A stretch of DNA of 64,000 nt from Microbacterium sp. nov. GSS16 (GTDB lineage: Bacteria > Actinomycetota > Actinomycetes > Actinomycetales > Microbacteriaceae), in NCBI RefSeq assembly GCF_028198145.1, contig NZ_CP116338.1, positions 1 to 64,000 of the forward strand, in the 5' to 3' direction. Made by a program: the position numbers and the translations under genes. The notes under the pieces were generated by a model that saw only the letters and a program-made list of their open reading frames with translations, was not told the DNA's origin and did not search any database. Of this stretch, positions 28,571-35,935 are shown piece after piece; the first letter of the stretch is position 1, and each line of letters starts with the position of its first letter.

Positions 28571-28926
28571 GCCCGCAACTCCCCCGCCACGCATCCTTCG
28601 ACCCCACAGTCCGGGTCCATGCACGGCACACTCTCATCGACCGCGAGCGTCACGTCAACCAGCGCCGTCAAGGCGCGGGCAAGGTGTGGGTCTGCGACCT
28701 CGTAGCGAGTCTGCCGCCCCTCGGGCTCAGCCACCACGATCCCGCACCCGCGCAAACACGTCAGGTGATTCGAGACGTTGGAACGAGACAGCCCCAGCTC
28801 CCGAGACAACACCGCCGGGTAGCTCGGTCCGTCAAGAAGGGTCAGCAGGATGCGCGAACGAGTAGGGTCAGCCATCGCCCGCCCGAGCCGGTTCATCACG
28901 TCAAGTCGATCTGAAATAGTCAGCAT
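28567..28926 (-). CDS. cmtR: CmtR-like ArsR-family cadmium/lead repressor
   Basis: A 119-residue winged-helix repressor that aligns along its whole length with Mycobacterium tuberculosis CmtR from the first residue (MLT...RLGRAMADPTRSRIL). The metal-ligand cysteines C57 and C61 are present in TCLRGCG, and further cysteines lie in the C-terminal VPCMDPDCGVEGC, where CmtR has Cys102. Cys4 and Cys24 of the mycobacterial protein are Ile and Ser here; those are not the principal ligands. The alignment puts the start at the ATG at 28926, not at one 15 bp upstream that falls inside the operator. First gene of the cadmium operon and probably autoregulated. Confidence 0.9.
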   Translation of the reverse strand: MLTISDRLDVMNRLGRAMADPTRSRILLTLLDGPSYPAVLSRELGLSRSNVSNHLTCLRGCGIVVAEPEGRQTRYEVADPHLARALTALVDVTLAVDESVPCMDPDCGVEGCVAGELRA

Positions 28927-28929
28927 ACG

Positions 28930-28956
28930 ATGACTATACATTGCGCGATGTACAGT
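28930..28956 (-). promoter_or_regulatory. cmtR promoter and operator
   Basis: An inverted repeat with nine-base arms, ACTATACAT (28933-28941) and ATGTACAGT (28948-28956), matches at eight of nine positions. On the minus strand the -10-like TATAGT sits at the end of the repeat, and the cmtR ATG at 28926 follows about seven bases later. That spacing implies a leaderless transcript and repression by occlusion. The 150 bp beyond, to 29108, hold no gene I can support. Confidence 0.65.
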
Positions 28957-29108
28957 TTACCGCCGTCTTCATGCATCCTCAAACGGCTTCCACCGGTTCG
29001 AGACGCTCGCCTGGGCGGGCATCACTTCCGGCATCGTCGACGCCTGGCCGGCGGCGCCAAAGACGACCCGGGTATCAAGGCTGCCTTTCGGGAATAGACC
29101 GGCACCCG

Positions 29109-29137
29109 TTGAGTTGGATACCCCAAGGGGGTATCTT
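29109..29137 (+). promoter_or_regulatory. csoR promoter with embedded CsoR operator
   Basis: TTGAGT (29109-29114) and TATCTT (29132-29137) are 17 bp apart. The spacer is filled by a perfect inverted repeat, GATACCCC (29117-29124) AAG GGGGTATC (29128-29135), the TACCCC/GGGGTA design of CsoR operators. The start codon lies seven bases after the -10, so the mRNA is probably nearly leaderless. Confidence 0.8.
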
Positions 29138-29143
29138 GTGAGC

Positions 29144-29425
29144 ATGAACGGTTACACCGACAACAAGGCGGATCTGCGTAAGCGATTGAGTCGGGTTGAG
29201 GGTCAGGTGCGGGGTATCTCTCGGATGGTCGATGAGGACAAGTACTGCATCGACATCCTGACGCAGGTCGCTGCGGCCACGAAGGCGCTTGAAATTGTGG
29301 CGTTGTCGCTTCTCAGCGACCATCTGAGTCATTGCGTCGCCCAGGCAAGCGCTGAGGGTGGCGAGGTTGCCGCGGAGAAGGTCCGCGAAGCAAACGATGC
29401 CATCGCTCGCCTGGTCCGTTCATAA
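29144..29425 (+). CDS. csoR: CsoR-type copper-sensing repressor
   Basis: A 93-residue all-helical repressor. The CsoR ligand set is present: Cys in KYCIDILTQ, then His and Cys in DHLSHCVAQA (the C-x(n)-H-x3-C pattern for Cu(I)). The RLSRVEGQVRGISRMV helix is the family signature. Cu(I) binding releases the repressor from the palindrome just upstream. It heads the copper operon, followed 32 bp later by the HMA gene. The ATG at 29144 is chosen because an upstream in-frame start would lie inside the operator. Confidence 0.93.
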   Translation: MNGYTDNKADLRKRLSRVEGQVRGISRMVDEDKYCIDILTQVAAATKALEIVALSLLSDHLSHCVAQASAEGGEVAAEKVREANDAIARLVRS

Positions 29426-29457
29426 CCACTCGTCAAACTACTTGGGAGGAACTCACC

Positions 29458-29781
29458 ATGACTGACCGCATCGAACTCGGACTGAAGGACGCGAACGCTG
29501 GTTGCGCGTGCTGCGCCGCTCCATCGAACACCGAAGCATCCACTCCTGTCATGACCCCGGTCTCGGAGGATGTCCTGGTCACCGGGATGACGTGCTCACA
29601 CTGTGTGTCGAGCGTCAGTGACGAACTGAGCGCCCTGGACGGTGTCGCGTCCGTCACCGTCGACCTGAACACTGGCGGCCCGTCCCGAGTGACGATCCAC
29701 AGCGCATCCCCTGTCGATCCCGCTGCCGTGAGGGCTGCGGTCGAAGAGGCCGGCTACAGCCTCGCGACCGGTCACGCCTGA
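29458..29781 (+). CDS. copZ: Heavy-metal-associated (CopZ-like) copper chaperone
   Basis: A 107-residue protein with a C-terminal HMA domain of about 65 residues containing the Cu(I)-binding GMTCSHC motif. The N-terminal extension of about 38 residues carries its own GCACCA cysteine cluster, which plain CopZ proteins of about 68 residues lack. A GGGAGG ribosome site lies nine bases upstream. It probably delivers Cu(I) to the CopB-type ATPase encoded next, or to CsoR. The extension could be a second metal site. Confidence 0.9.
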   Translation: MTDRIELGLKDANAGCACCAAPSNTEASTPVMTPVSEDVLVTGMTCSHCVSSVSDELSALDGVASVTVDLNTGGPSRVTIHSASPVDPAAVRAAVEEAGYSLATGHA

Positions 29782-29795
29782 CCCACTATCCGTCC

Positions 29796-29818
29796 GCGCC
29801 CGGGTCATCCCCGGGCGC
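29796..29818 (+). terminator. Stem-loop between copZ and copB
   Basis: Perfect nine-base arms, GCGCCCGGG (29796-29804) and CCCGGGCGC (29810-29818), enclose a five-base loop. There is no U-tract and copB starts 20 bp later, so this is more likely a partial terminator or an mRNA stability/processing element within the operon than a full stop. Confidence 0.5.
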
Positions 29819-29837
29819 ATCCGAGCAAGGGTTTCCG

Positions 29838-31967
29838 ATGAGCCAGCACGACGAACACACCCATCACACTGGACACGAGAATCACGGCGGTGCGCCGACA
29901 GCGCAGCATGACCACGCGGCGATGAGCCACGATCACGGCGCTCCTCAAGAACACGCCGGTCACAGCGGTCACGAGGGCCACGCCCGCCACGCCGGCCACG
30001 GCGATCACGTGGGCCAGTTCCGGCGATTGTTCTGGATCATGCTGATCCTCGCGGTCCCTGTTGTCGGGTTCTCGATGATGTTCTCGATGCTGCTCGGGTA
30101 CCCGCTGCCGGAGGCCGCGTGGATCGGGTGGGTATCCCCGGTTCTCGGGACGGTCATGTACGTGTGGGGTGGTGCCCCGTTCCTCACCGGCGCGGTGAGC
30201 GAGCTGCGTGCCCGCAAGCCCGGAATGATGCTGCTGATCGCCCTGGCGATCACTGTGGCGTTCCTCGCATCCTGGGGCGCGAGCCTCGGGCTGCTGCATC
30301 ACGAGCTGGACTTCTGGTGGGAGCTGGCGCTGCTGATCGTAATCATGCTGCTCGGTCATTGGATAGAAATGCGTTCGCTCGCACAGACCACCTCGGCACT
30401 GGACTCGCTGGCTGCGTTGCTGCCCGACGAGGCGGAGAAGATCGAGGGAGATACGACCGTGACGGTCGCCCCGTCTGATCTGCAGGTGGGTGATGTCGTG
30501 GTGGTGCGCCCGGGTGGGCGGGTGCCCGCGGACGGGAGGATCGTGCAGGGCTCGGCCAGCATGGACGAGTCGATGATCACCGGCGAATCCCGCCCCGTGC
30601 GCCGCAGCGACGGTGACCAGGTCATCGCCGGCACCGTAGCAACCGATTCCGGTGTGCGGGTGGAAATCACCGCCATCGGCGAGGACACTGCGCTTGCGGG
30701 GATCCAGAAGCTGGTGACGGAGGCACAGAGTTCATCCTCGCGGGCTCAGCGGCTCGCTGATAAGGCTGCGGGATGGCTGTTCTGGTTTGCGCTCGGCGCT
30801 GCCGCGATCACGGCGATCGTCTGGACGGTCGTCGGACTGCCCGATGCTGCGGTGATCCGCACGATCACCGTGCTGGTGATCGCCTGCCCGCACGCCCTCG
30901 GCCTGGCTATCCCGCTCGTCGTGTCGATCGCCACGGAACGGGCCGCGCGTGGGGGCGTTCTGATCAAGGATCGTCTCGCGCTGGAGAGCATGCGCACCGT
31001 CGATACCGTCCTGTTCGACAAGACCGGCACGCTCACCAAGGGCACTCCCGCTGTGACCGCGATCGACCCCGTCTCCGGAACCGACCCTGATCGGTTGCTG
31101 GCGTGGGCGGCGGCCGCGGAAGCCGACTCCGAGCACCCGCTCGCTCGCGCGATCGTGAACGCGGCGAAGGAGAAGACTCTCACGGTCCCTTCCTCGTCCG
31201 ACTTCGAATCTTCCCCGGCGGTTGGGGTGCGTGCACGTGTCGATGGACGCATCGTGCAGGTCGGTGGCCCGTACATGCTCGAGCAGGAGCATGCCTCCGA
31301 GCTGCCGGTCGCCGACGAATGGCGCGATGAGGGGGCGATCATCCTTCACGTGCTCGTCGACGGCCAGGTCGCCGGTGCGCTGCGTTTGGCGGATGAGATC
31401 CGCTCGGAGTCGCGTCACGCCGTCGACGCCCTCCATGAGCGCGGCGTGCAGGTGGTCATGATCACCGGTGACGCCGACGCGGTTGCCGCCTCGGTCGCGA
31501 GCGAACTCAGCATCGACCGCTACTTCGCCGGGGTCCGACCGGAGGACAAGGCCTCGAAGGTGAAAGAGCTTCAGGGCGAAGGCCGCAAGGTCGCGATGGT
31601 TGGAGACGGTGTCAACGATGCCCCCGCGCTCGCGCAGGCCGACGTCGGTATCGCCATCGGCGCCGGGACGGATGTCGCGATCGCGTCCGCGGGCGTCATC
31701 CTCGCCAGCGACGACCCCCGTTCGGTGCTGTCGGTGATCGAGCTGTCGCGGGCCAGCTACCGGAAGATGAAACAGAACCTCTGGTGGGCCGCCGGCTACA
31801 ACCTGCTCTCCGTCCCCCTCGCGGCCGGCGTGCTCGCCCCGATCGGGTTCGTGTTGCCCATGTCAGTGGGTGCGCTGCTGATGTCTCTGTCGACCATCGT
31901 GGTCGCCCTCAATGCACAGCTGCTGCGCCGACTGGATCTGCGCCCGGATGCGGTGACGGGCACGTAG
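29838..31967 (+). CDS. copB: CopB-type copper-translocating P-type ATPase
   Basis: A 709-residue P1B ATPase. The first 60 residues are His-rich (many HDH, HEGH and HAGH groups) and replace the Cys-type HMA domain. The metal-site helix reads ACPHALGLAIP; the CPH motif defines the P1B-3 (CopB) group, associated with Cu(II) or Ag(I). TGESRPV, DKTGTLTKG, SEHPLARAI and MVGDGVNDAPAL are all intact. It follows csoR and copZ and is probably under CsoR control. Expected role: copper efflux across the cytoplasmic membrane. Confidence 0.94.
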   Translation: MSQHDEHTHHTGHENHGGAPTAQHDHAAMSHDHGAPQEHAGHSGHEGHARHAGHGDHVGQFRRLFWIMLILAVPVVGFSMMFSMLLGYPLPEAAWIGWVSPVLGTVMYVWGGAPFLTGAVSELRARKPGMMLLIALAITVAFLASWGASLGLLHHELDFWWELALLIVIMLLGHWIEMRSLAQTTSALDSLAALLPDEAEKIEGDTTVTVAPSDLQVGDVVVVRPGGRVPADGRIVQGSASMDESMITGESRPVRRSDGDQVIAGTVATDSGVRVEITAIGEDTALAGIQKLVTEAQSSSSRAQRLADKAAGWLFWFALGAAAITAIVWTVVGLPDAAVIRTITVLVIACPHALGLAIPLVVSIATERAARGGVLIKDRLALESMRTVDTVLFDKTGTLTKGTPAVTAIDPVSGTDPDRLLAWAAAAEADSEHPLARAIVNAAKEKTLTVPSSSDFESSPAVGVRARVDGRIVQVGGPYMLEQEHASELPVADEWRDEGAIILHVLVDGQVAGALRLADEIRSESRHAVDALHERGVQVVMITGDADAVAASVASELSIDRYFAGVRPEDKASKVKELQGEGRKVAMVGDGVNDAPALAQADVGIAIGAGTDVAIASAGVILASDDPRSVLSVIELSRASYRKMKQNLWWAAGYNLLSVPLAAGVLAPIGFVLPMSVGALLMSLSTIVVALNAQLLRRLDLRPDAVTGT

Positions 31968-32029
31968 CCGGGAATCAGAGGCGCATAGTCTGCGGTGTTA
32001 GCATCCTGAGCAGAGTGGAGGGTCCCCGC

Positions 32030-32479
32030 ATGCATGTCGCGTTTCGCAGCGCACGCCCGCAGCTGTCGCTGCGCGCGCTGTTGATGCTCGGCGCGGCCAC
32101 GCTCATGGTCATCGTCGGGCTGCTGGCCATGCACACCTTCACCGCCGAACCAGCCGGGCACGGATCACCCGGGCTCACCCACTCAACATCCGCAGCCGGC
32201 GATGAGCACGCCCCTGACGTGATGGGCAGCCCCGACAGCGTGGGCACCGCCTGCGATGGGCCCTGTCACGTAAGCACCGGGCCCGACCAGGGCCACAACG
32301 ACATGCTGACGGCCTGCGTGCTCGCGCTACTCGCCGGCCTCCTGCTGCTGCTTCCTCCGACGCTGATCCACAGTCGCGGCCTGCCCCTCCACCGCGTGAC
32401 GATCCCGGTTAGGTGGGATGCGACCGGTGTCCTTCCGCGGGCTCCTTCGCTCACGTTCCTTTCGATAAGTCGCACCTGA
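32030..32479 (+). CDS. Small membrane protein of the copper cluster (DUF6153-like)
   Basis: A 149-residue protein with an N-terminal membrane helix (LRALLMLGAATLMVIVGLLAMH), a His/Met-containing extracytoplasmic stretch with GTACDGPCHV, and a second helix (MLTACVLALLAGLLLLLPP). This layout resembles the uncharacterised DUF6153 proteins common in actinobacterial copper loci. GGAGG lies eight bases before the ATG at 32030. The two Cys and several His/Met in the outer loop could bind copper; that is inference. Confidence 0.7.
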   Translation: MHVAFRSARPQLSLRALLMLGAATLMVIVGLLAMHTFTAEPAGHGSPGLTHSTSAAGDEHAPDVMGSPDSVGTACDGPCHVSTGPDQGHNDMLTACVLALLAGLLLLLPPTLIHSRGLPLHRVTIPVRWDATGVLPRAPSLTFLSISRT

Positions 32480-32570
32480 GTAGTCGCCGCCGACCCGAGC
32501 GGTCGGTTTCGCGGCGCCCCCTGGCGCCGTTACTTGCGCAACCCTCATACGACTTATCGAAGGAACAATC

Positions 32571-33179
32571 ATGAACAAGAAGATCCCCCTCGCTGTCAGC
32601 ACCGGCATCCTGACACTCGCGCTGGCGCTCAGCGGCTGCGCGGACAACAGCACCGCACCGTCCAGCGAGACCACCTCCCCGTCGCAGTCGTCGTCGGCCA
32701 CACAGGCGACTGAGGCGGATGAGATGTTCGTCACGATGATGATCCCGCATCACCAGCAGGCCATCGAGATGGCCGACATCCTGCTCGCCAAGGACGGGGC
32801 AGACCCACGCGTGGTCGAGCTCGCCGAACAGATCAAAGCAGCGCAGGGTCCCGAAATCGACAAGATGCTCGGATGGCTCGAAGACTGGGGCGTGGACTAC
32901 GACCCTGACTCCATGGGCGGCATGGACCATGGGTCAATGGGCGGTGACGACAGCATGATGTCCGAAGAAGACATGACCCTGCTGGAGAACGCAGACGCCG
33001 CCGAGGCCAGCCGTCTGTTCCTCGAACAGATGATCGTGCACCACGAAGGTGCCGTCGACATGGCGCAGACCGCCCTTGACGACGCGCAGAACCCGGACGT
33101 CCTCGACCTCGCCCAGCAAGTGATCGACGATCAGACCGCAGAGATCGCCACAATGCAGGAACTCCTGGAACAGCTCTAG
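32571..33179 (+). CDS. DUF305 lipoprotein
   Basis: A 202-residue exported lipoprotein. The signal peptide ends in the lipobox LALSGC, and a Ser/Thr-rich linker leads into a DUF305 domain of about 145 residues. DUF305 is a ferritin-like helical fold with repeated MIPHHQQAIEMA and MIVHHEGAVDMA blocks; these paired HH motifs are candidate metal ligands. Between them is a Met/Gly-rich MGGMDHGSMGGDDSMM stretch resembling extracellular copper-binding proteins. A strong AAGGA ribosome site is present. Such proteins are frequent in copper and silver resistance clusters. Confidence 0.9.
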   Translation: MNKKIPLAVSTGILTLALALSGCADNSTAPSSETTSPSQSSSATQATEADEMFVTMMIPHHQQAIEMADILLAKDGADPRVVELAEQIKAAQGPEIDKMLGWLEDWGVDYDPDSMGGMDHGSMGGDDSMMSEEDMTLLENADAAEASRLFLEQMIVHHEGAVDMAQTALDDAQNPDVLDLAQQVIDDQTAEIATMQELLEQL

Positions 33180-33189
33180 GACCCGACTC

Positions 33190-33218
33190 GGGCGGGCCCA
33201 GAAACGTTCGGCCCGCCC
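33190..33218 (+). terminator. Hairpin terminator after the DUF305 lipoprotein gene
   Basis: Perfect nine-base arms, GGGCGGGCC (33190-33198) and GGCCCGCCC (33210-33218), with an 11-base loop, lie ten bases after the stop codon. No U-tract follows. Confidence 0.65.
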
Positions 33219-33324
33219 TCACCGGCCACCTCTTTGCCACGCCCTCGACATCCATTACATGTCGGTGCGCTCCTGCCGCGCGCCGCGAAGCCAGGCCGTC
33301 CCGCGGCCGCCACCGGAAGCCATC

Positions 33325-34164
33325 ATGAAACGCTCACTCCTTCTCGCCACTGCCACGGTGACCGCCCTCGCCGTCATCGCCACCGGCTGCACCGCAACAC
33401 CGCTCGGAAACCCCGACTCGGCACCACGCATCGACCACATCCACGGCATCGCCGAAGACCCACGTGGCGATGACCTGCTCATCGCCACGCACAACGGCAT
33501 CTTCACCCTCGACCCCGGCGGGAAGATCTCCGGCCCGATCGGCGGACACGATTTCGACGCCATGGGATTCACCGCCTGGAAAGACACGCTGTTCGCGTCC
33601 GGACACCCCGGGGAAGACACCCCGCCTGAACTGGGAGCCCCGAACCTCGGCATCATCCGCAGCGACGACTACGGGAACTCCTGGTCCCCGATCGCCCTCA
33701 ACGGGACCACCGACTTCCACGTCCTGACCGCAGGACCCGACGGCGTCCTGTACGGCATCCCTTCCAGTCAGGTGAACCTACTCACCAGCACCGACGAGGG
33801 AAGCACCTGGACAGAGCGTGCACCCCTCGGCGCCGCTGATCTCGCCGCCACCGAATCCGGCGTGTACGCCGCCGCCGAAGAAGGCCTCCTCCTCAGCACC
33901 GACGGCGGCAACACCTTCACGCCCGTCGATGCGGCCCCTGTCCTGTACGCCCTGGAGGCGCGCACGGACGGCACCCTTCTTGGTGCTGGTACGGACGGCG
34001 TCCTGTGGTCACAGGACGAAAGCGGTGCCTGGCAGCAGCTGGAATCGCTGCGCGGCGCCGTGCAAGCCCTCTCCGCCATCGACGAGCGCATCATCCTCGT
34101 CGATGACCGCGGCATCGTCGGGATCACCCCAGACGGCACGACCGTCCTCAGCCCCGCCCAATAG
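33325..34164 (+). CDS. Exported BNR/sialidase-like lipoprotein (F510_1955-type)
   Basis: A 279-residue lipoprotein with lipobox VIATGC and a predicted beta-propeller body. Asp-box-like repeats are visible (SDDYGNSW, STDEGSTW, STDGGNTF, WSQDESGAW). The first blade, IDHIHGIAEDPRGDDLLIATHNGIF, is typical of the F510_1955 family, which is annotated as glycosylhydrolase by fold only; no catalytic residues are evident. These genes occur in copper clusters of actinobacteria and their job is unknown. The start at 33325 precedes a proper signal peptide, unlike the longer frame from 33259. Confidence 0.82.
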   Translation: MKRSLLLATATVTALAVIATGCTATPLGNPDSAPRIDHIHGIAEDPRGDDLLIATHNGIFTLDPGGKISGPIGGHDFDAMGFTAWKDTLFASGHPGEDTPPELGAPNLGIIRSDDYGNSWSPIALNGTTDFHVLTAGPDGVLYGIPSSQVNLLTSTDEGSTWTERAPLGAADLAATESGVYAAAEEGLLLSTDGGNTFTPVDAAPVLYALEARTDGTLLGAGTDGVLWSQDESGAWQQLESLRGAVQALSAIDERIILVDDRGIVGITPDGTTVLSPAQ

Positions 34165-34205
34165 GGGGGCGGGTACCGACAAAGCCCCGCGCTCCAAGAC
34201 TTCTC

Positions 34206-34322
34206 ATGAACAAGCCCAAGAACCCATTGCGGAATCTCACGCTCTTCATCACAGCCGCGACGATCGCCGTCGCCCTCCTCGCCACCGCCAGCTTCCTCAC
34301 GATCGGAGCGATCTTCCAATGA
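34206..34322 (+). CDS. 38-residue single-helix membrane peptide
   Basis: A very short gene encoding a basic N-terminus (MNKPKNPLRNLTLF) and one hydrophobic helix of about 22 residues ending in GAIFQ. Its stop overlaps the next start as ATGA, and the composition fits a real membrane peptide. No family is recognised. It may associate with the two-helix protein encoded next or with a copper transporter. Confidence 0.55.
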   Translation: MNKPKNPLRNLTLFITAATIAVALLATASFLTIGAIFQ

Positions 34323-34579
34323 CCCGCGCCGGAACCCACCCGCTCGATCCTGTGCGAACGCATCGACGCCTCGTTCGCCTCGGGTACGTGCTCCTGGCCA
34401 CGGGCCCGGTCCTCGCACTCGCGCACTTGCTGAGCGACACGCAATCGACCGATGCCGCCTGGTGGACCTACACAGTCGCCAGCTACGACATCGCGCTGAT
34501 CATCGTCATGGCTGCCGTGGCATTGATCCTGCGGGATCCCCCGCCTGGGGGAACGGATCAGCGAGACACTGCGCCCTGA
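34319..34579 (+). CDS. Two-helix small membrane protein of the copper cluster
   Basis: An 86-residue protein with two hydrophobic segments (LVRLGYVLLATGPVLALAHLL and YDIALIIVMAAVALIL) joined by an acidic/Trp loop. The start overlaps the preceding small gene by ATGA, so the two are translationally coupled. No family is recognised. It sits between the BNR lipoprotein and the copper-storage gene, and a metal-related role is only suggested by position. Confidence 0.6.
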   Translation: MTRAGTHPLDPVRTHRRLVRLGYVLLATGPVLALAHLLSDTQSTDAAWWTYTVASYDIALIIVMAAVALILRDPPPGGTDQRDTAP

Positions 34580-34610
34580 GCGTTGAGGCCGCATCACGGC
34601 TGGGGTTACC

Positions 34611-34627
34611 ATGCCCTCCCGGGGTAT
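34611..34627 (+). promoter_or_regulatory. Candidate second CsoR site upstream of the copper-storage gene
   Basis: ATGCCCT-CCC-GGGGTAT pairs at five of seven arm positions and follows the ATACCCC/GGGGTAT plan of the csoR operator at 29117-29135. It is 70 bp before the Cys-rich storage-protein gene, so copper control of that gene is plausible. The match is imperfect. Confidence 0.45.
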
Positions 34628-34696
34628 TCAACGGGGTGCCGCAGGCGACACCGTGATCGTAGTTTGAGAGTTCCAGGACGACGAGAGGATTCGATC

Positions 34697-35098
34697 ATGA
34701 CTGTCGTGGCAGAAATGCTCCGCTCCTATCCGAAGGACCTCGGACAGGTCGACCAGAAGGCGCTCGTGGACTGTATCGAGGCCTGCATGGACTGCGCCCA
34801 ATCGTGCACCGCATGCGCGGATGCGTGCCTGAGCGAGGAGATGGTCTCAGAGCTCACGAAGTGCATCCGCACGAACCTGGACTGCGCCGACCTCTGCGAC
34901 ACCACCGCGCGCATTCTGTCCCGACACACCGGCTACGACACCAACCTCACCCGGGCAGCCCTGGAAGCGTGCCGCACCGCGTGCGCGAGCTGCGCCGACG
35001 AGTGCGAGAAGCACACCATGCACGAACACTGCACCGTGTGTGCCGCGGCCTGCCGGCGATGCGAAGACGCGTGCGCCACACTCCTCGCAACCCTCTGA
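34697..35098 (+). CDS. Cytosolic copper-storage protein, Csp3-like four-helix bundle
   Basis: A 133-residue protein with 18 cysteines spaced as CxxxC along four predicted helices (CIEACMDCAQSCTACADAC, then KCIRTNLDCADLC, ACRTACASCADEC, CTVCAAACRRCEDAC), plus a HEHC cluster. This is the pattern of the Csp family, which binds many Cu(I) ions inside the helix bundle. There is no signal peptide, so it matches the cytosolic Csp3 type. The start at 34697 follows AGAGG by about nine bases. It would buffer copper that the efflux ATPase does not remove. Confidence 0.92.
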   Translation: MTVVAEMLRSYPKDLGQVDQKALVDCIEACMDCAQSCTACADACLSEEMVSELTKCIRTNLDCADLCDTTARILSRHTGYDTNLTRAALEACRTACASCADECEKHTMHEHCTVCAAACRRCEDACATLLATL

Positions 35099-35155
35099 AC
35101 CGGACGCTCATCAACCGCGCGACGCGCAACCAATCCAGACGAACAGGTGAATCAC

Positions 35156-35752
35156 ATGTCACAGGACGCCCATGAAGGAAGCGAACGACAGTCAAAGGAC
35201 AAGAAGCACGGCTCGCTGAAGATGTACCTGCGTTTCGCGGCGATGATCCTCACCGGCATGGTCGTGATGTACTGGACGATGTTCGCCGGAGTGTGGGAAT
35301 GGGGACACATCCGCTTCAGCGAGAGCCGCGTATTCATGGCCCTCACCATGGGCGGCGCCATGGGCCTCGTCATGCTCGCCTGGATGCTGAACATGTACAA
35401 GAACACCAAAGCGAACATCGCCGTCGTCATCGTCAGCGTCCTCCTGCTCGGAGGCGGCGTCGCGCTCGACCGTAGCCAGATCACCGTCGACGACACCGCA
35501 TACATGCGGGCCATGATTCCCCACCACTCCCTTGCGATCACCAGATCTGAACGAGCGCAGATTCAGGACATCCGGGTCTGCGAGCTCGCCGTCGGAATCA
35601 GCGAAGCTCAGCGGCGAGAGATCCTAGAAATGGACTGGCTGATCGACGATATTGAACGCAACGGACTCGCCACGACACCCGAGGACGCGCAGAACCGGCC
35701 CGTTCCCGACTTCGACCGGGCTGCCGACCGTGAATGCGCCGACGACGAGTAG
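35156..35752 (+). CDS. Membrane-anchored DUF305 protein
   Basis: A 198-residue protein with three N-terminal membrane helices (residues about 28-48, 62-80 and 90-107) followed by a truncated DUF305-like domain containing AMIPHHSLAITRSERAQI. Only one HH motif is present, compared with two in the secreted DUF305 protein of the same cluster. The ATG at 35156 has AGGTGA upstream; a GTG nine bases earlier is possible. It ends the copper cluster. Its function is unknown. Confidence 0.82.
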   Translation: MSQDAHEGSERQSKDKKHGSLKMYLRFAAMILTGMVVMYWTMFAGVWEWGHIRFSESRVFMALTMGGAMGLVMLAWMLNMYKNTKANIAVVIVSVLLLGGGVALDRSQITVDDTAYMRAMIPHHSLAITRSERAQIQDIRVCELAVGISEAQRREILEMDWLIDDIERNGLATTPEDAQNRPVPDFDRAADRECADDE

Positions 35753-35814
35753 CGATGCCCGGGCGCGGCCCAGATGTCTGCGACGAGATAGTCACCAAGG
35801 TCCGCTGAAAGTCC

Positions 35815-35898
35815 CCACCGAATGAGTTTCGGAGAGTCATTGCGGCAGCTCGCCGTGAGACTCTAACCGAATCAGTCAGAAACGATCGTTTTCGGTGG
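35815..35898. repeat. Nested inverted repeats with the AAACGATCGTTT core
   Basis: The 183-bp gap at the right edge of the metal block holds outer arms CCACCGAA (35815-35822) and TTCGGTGG (35891-35898), inner arms AGAGTC (35833-35838) and GACTCT (35859-35864), and the 12-bp palindrome AAACGATCGTTT (35880-35891) shared with 25469-25480. No gene is supported here. Confidence 0.5.
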
Positions 35899-35935
35899 AG
35901 TGCGCCAGCGGCGCTCTTCTTTCTATGCTGGATGA

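Noticed and set aside
28941..29141. Small plus-strand frame between cmtR and csoR
   Set aside because: Basic, low-complexity translation with no ribosome site; it overlaps both operators.
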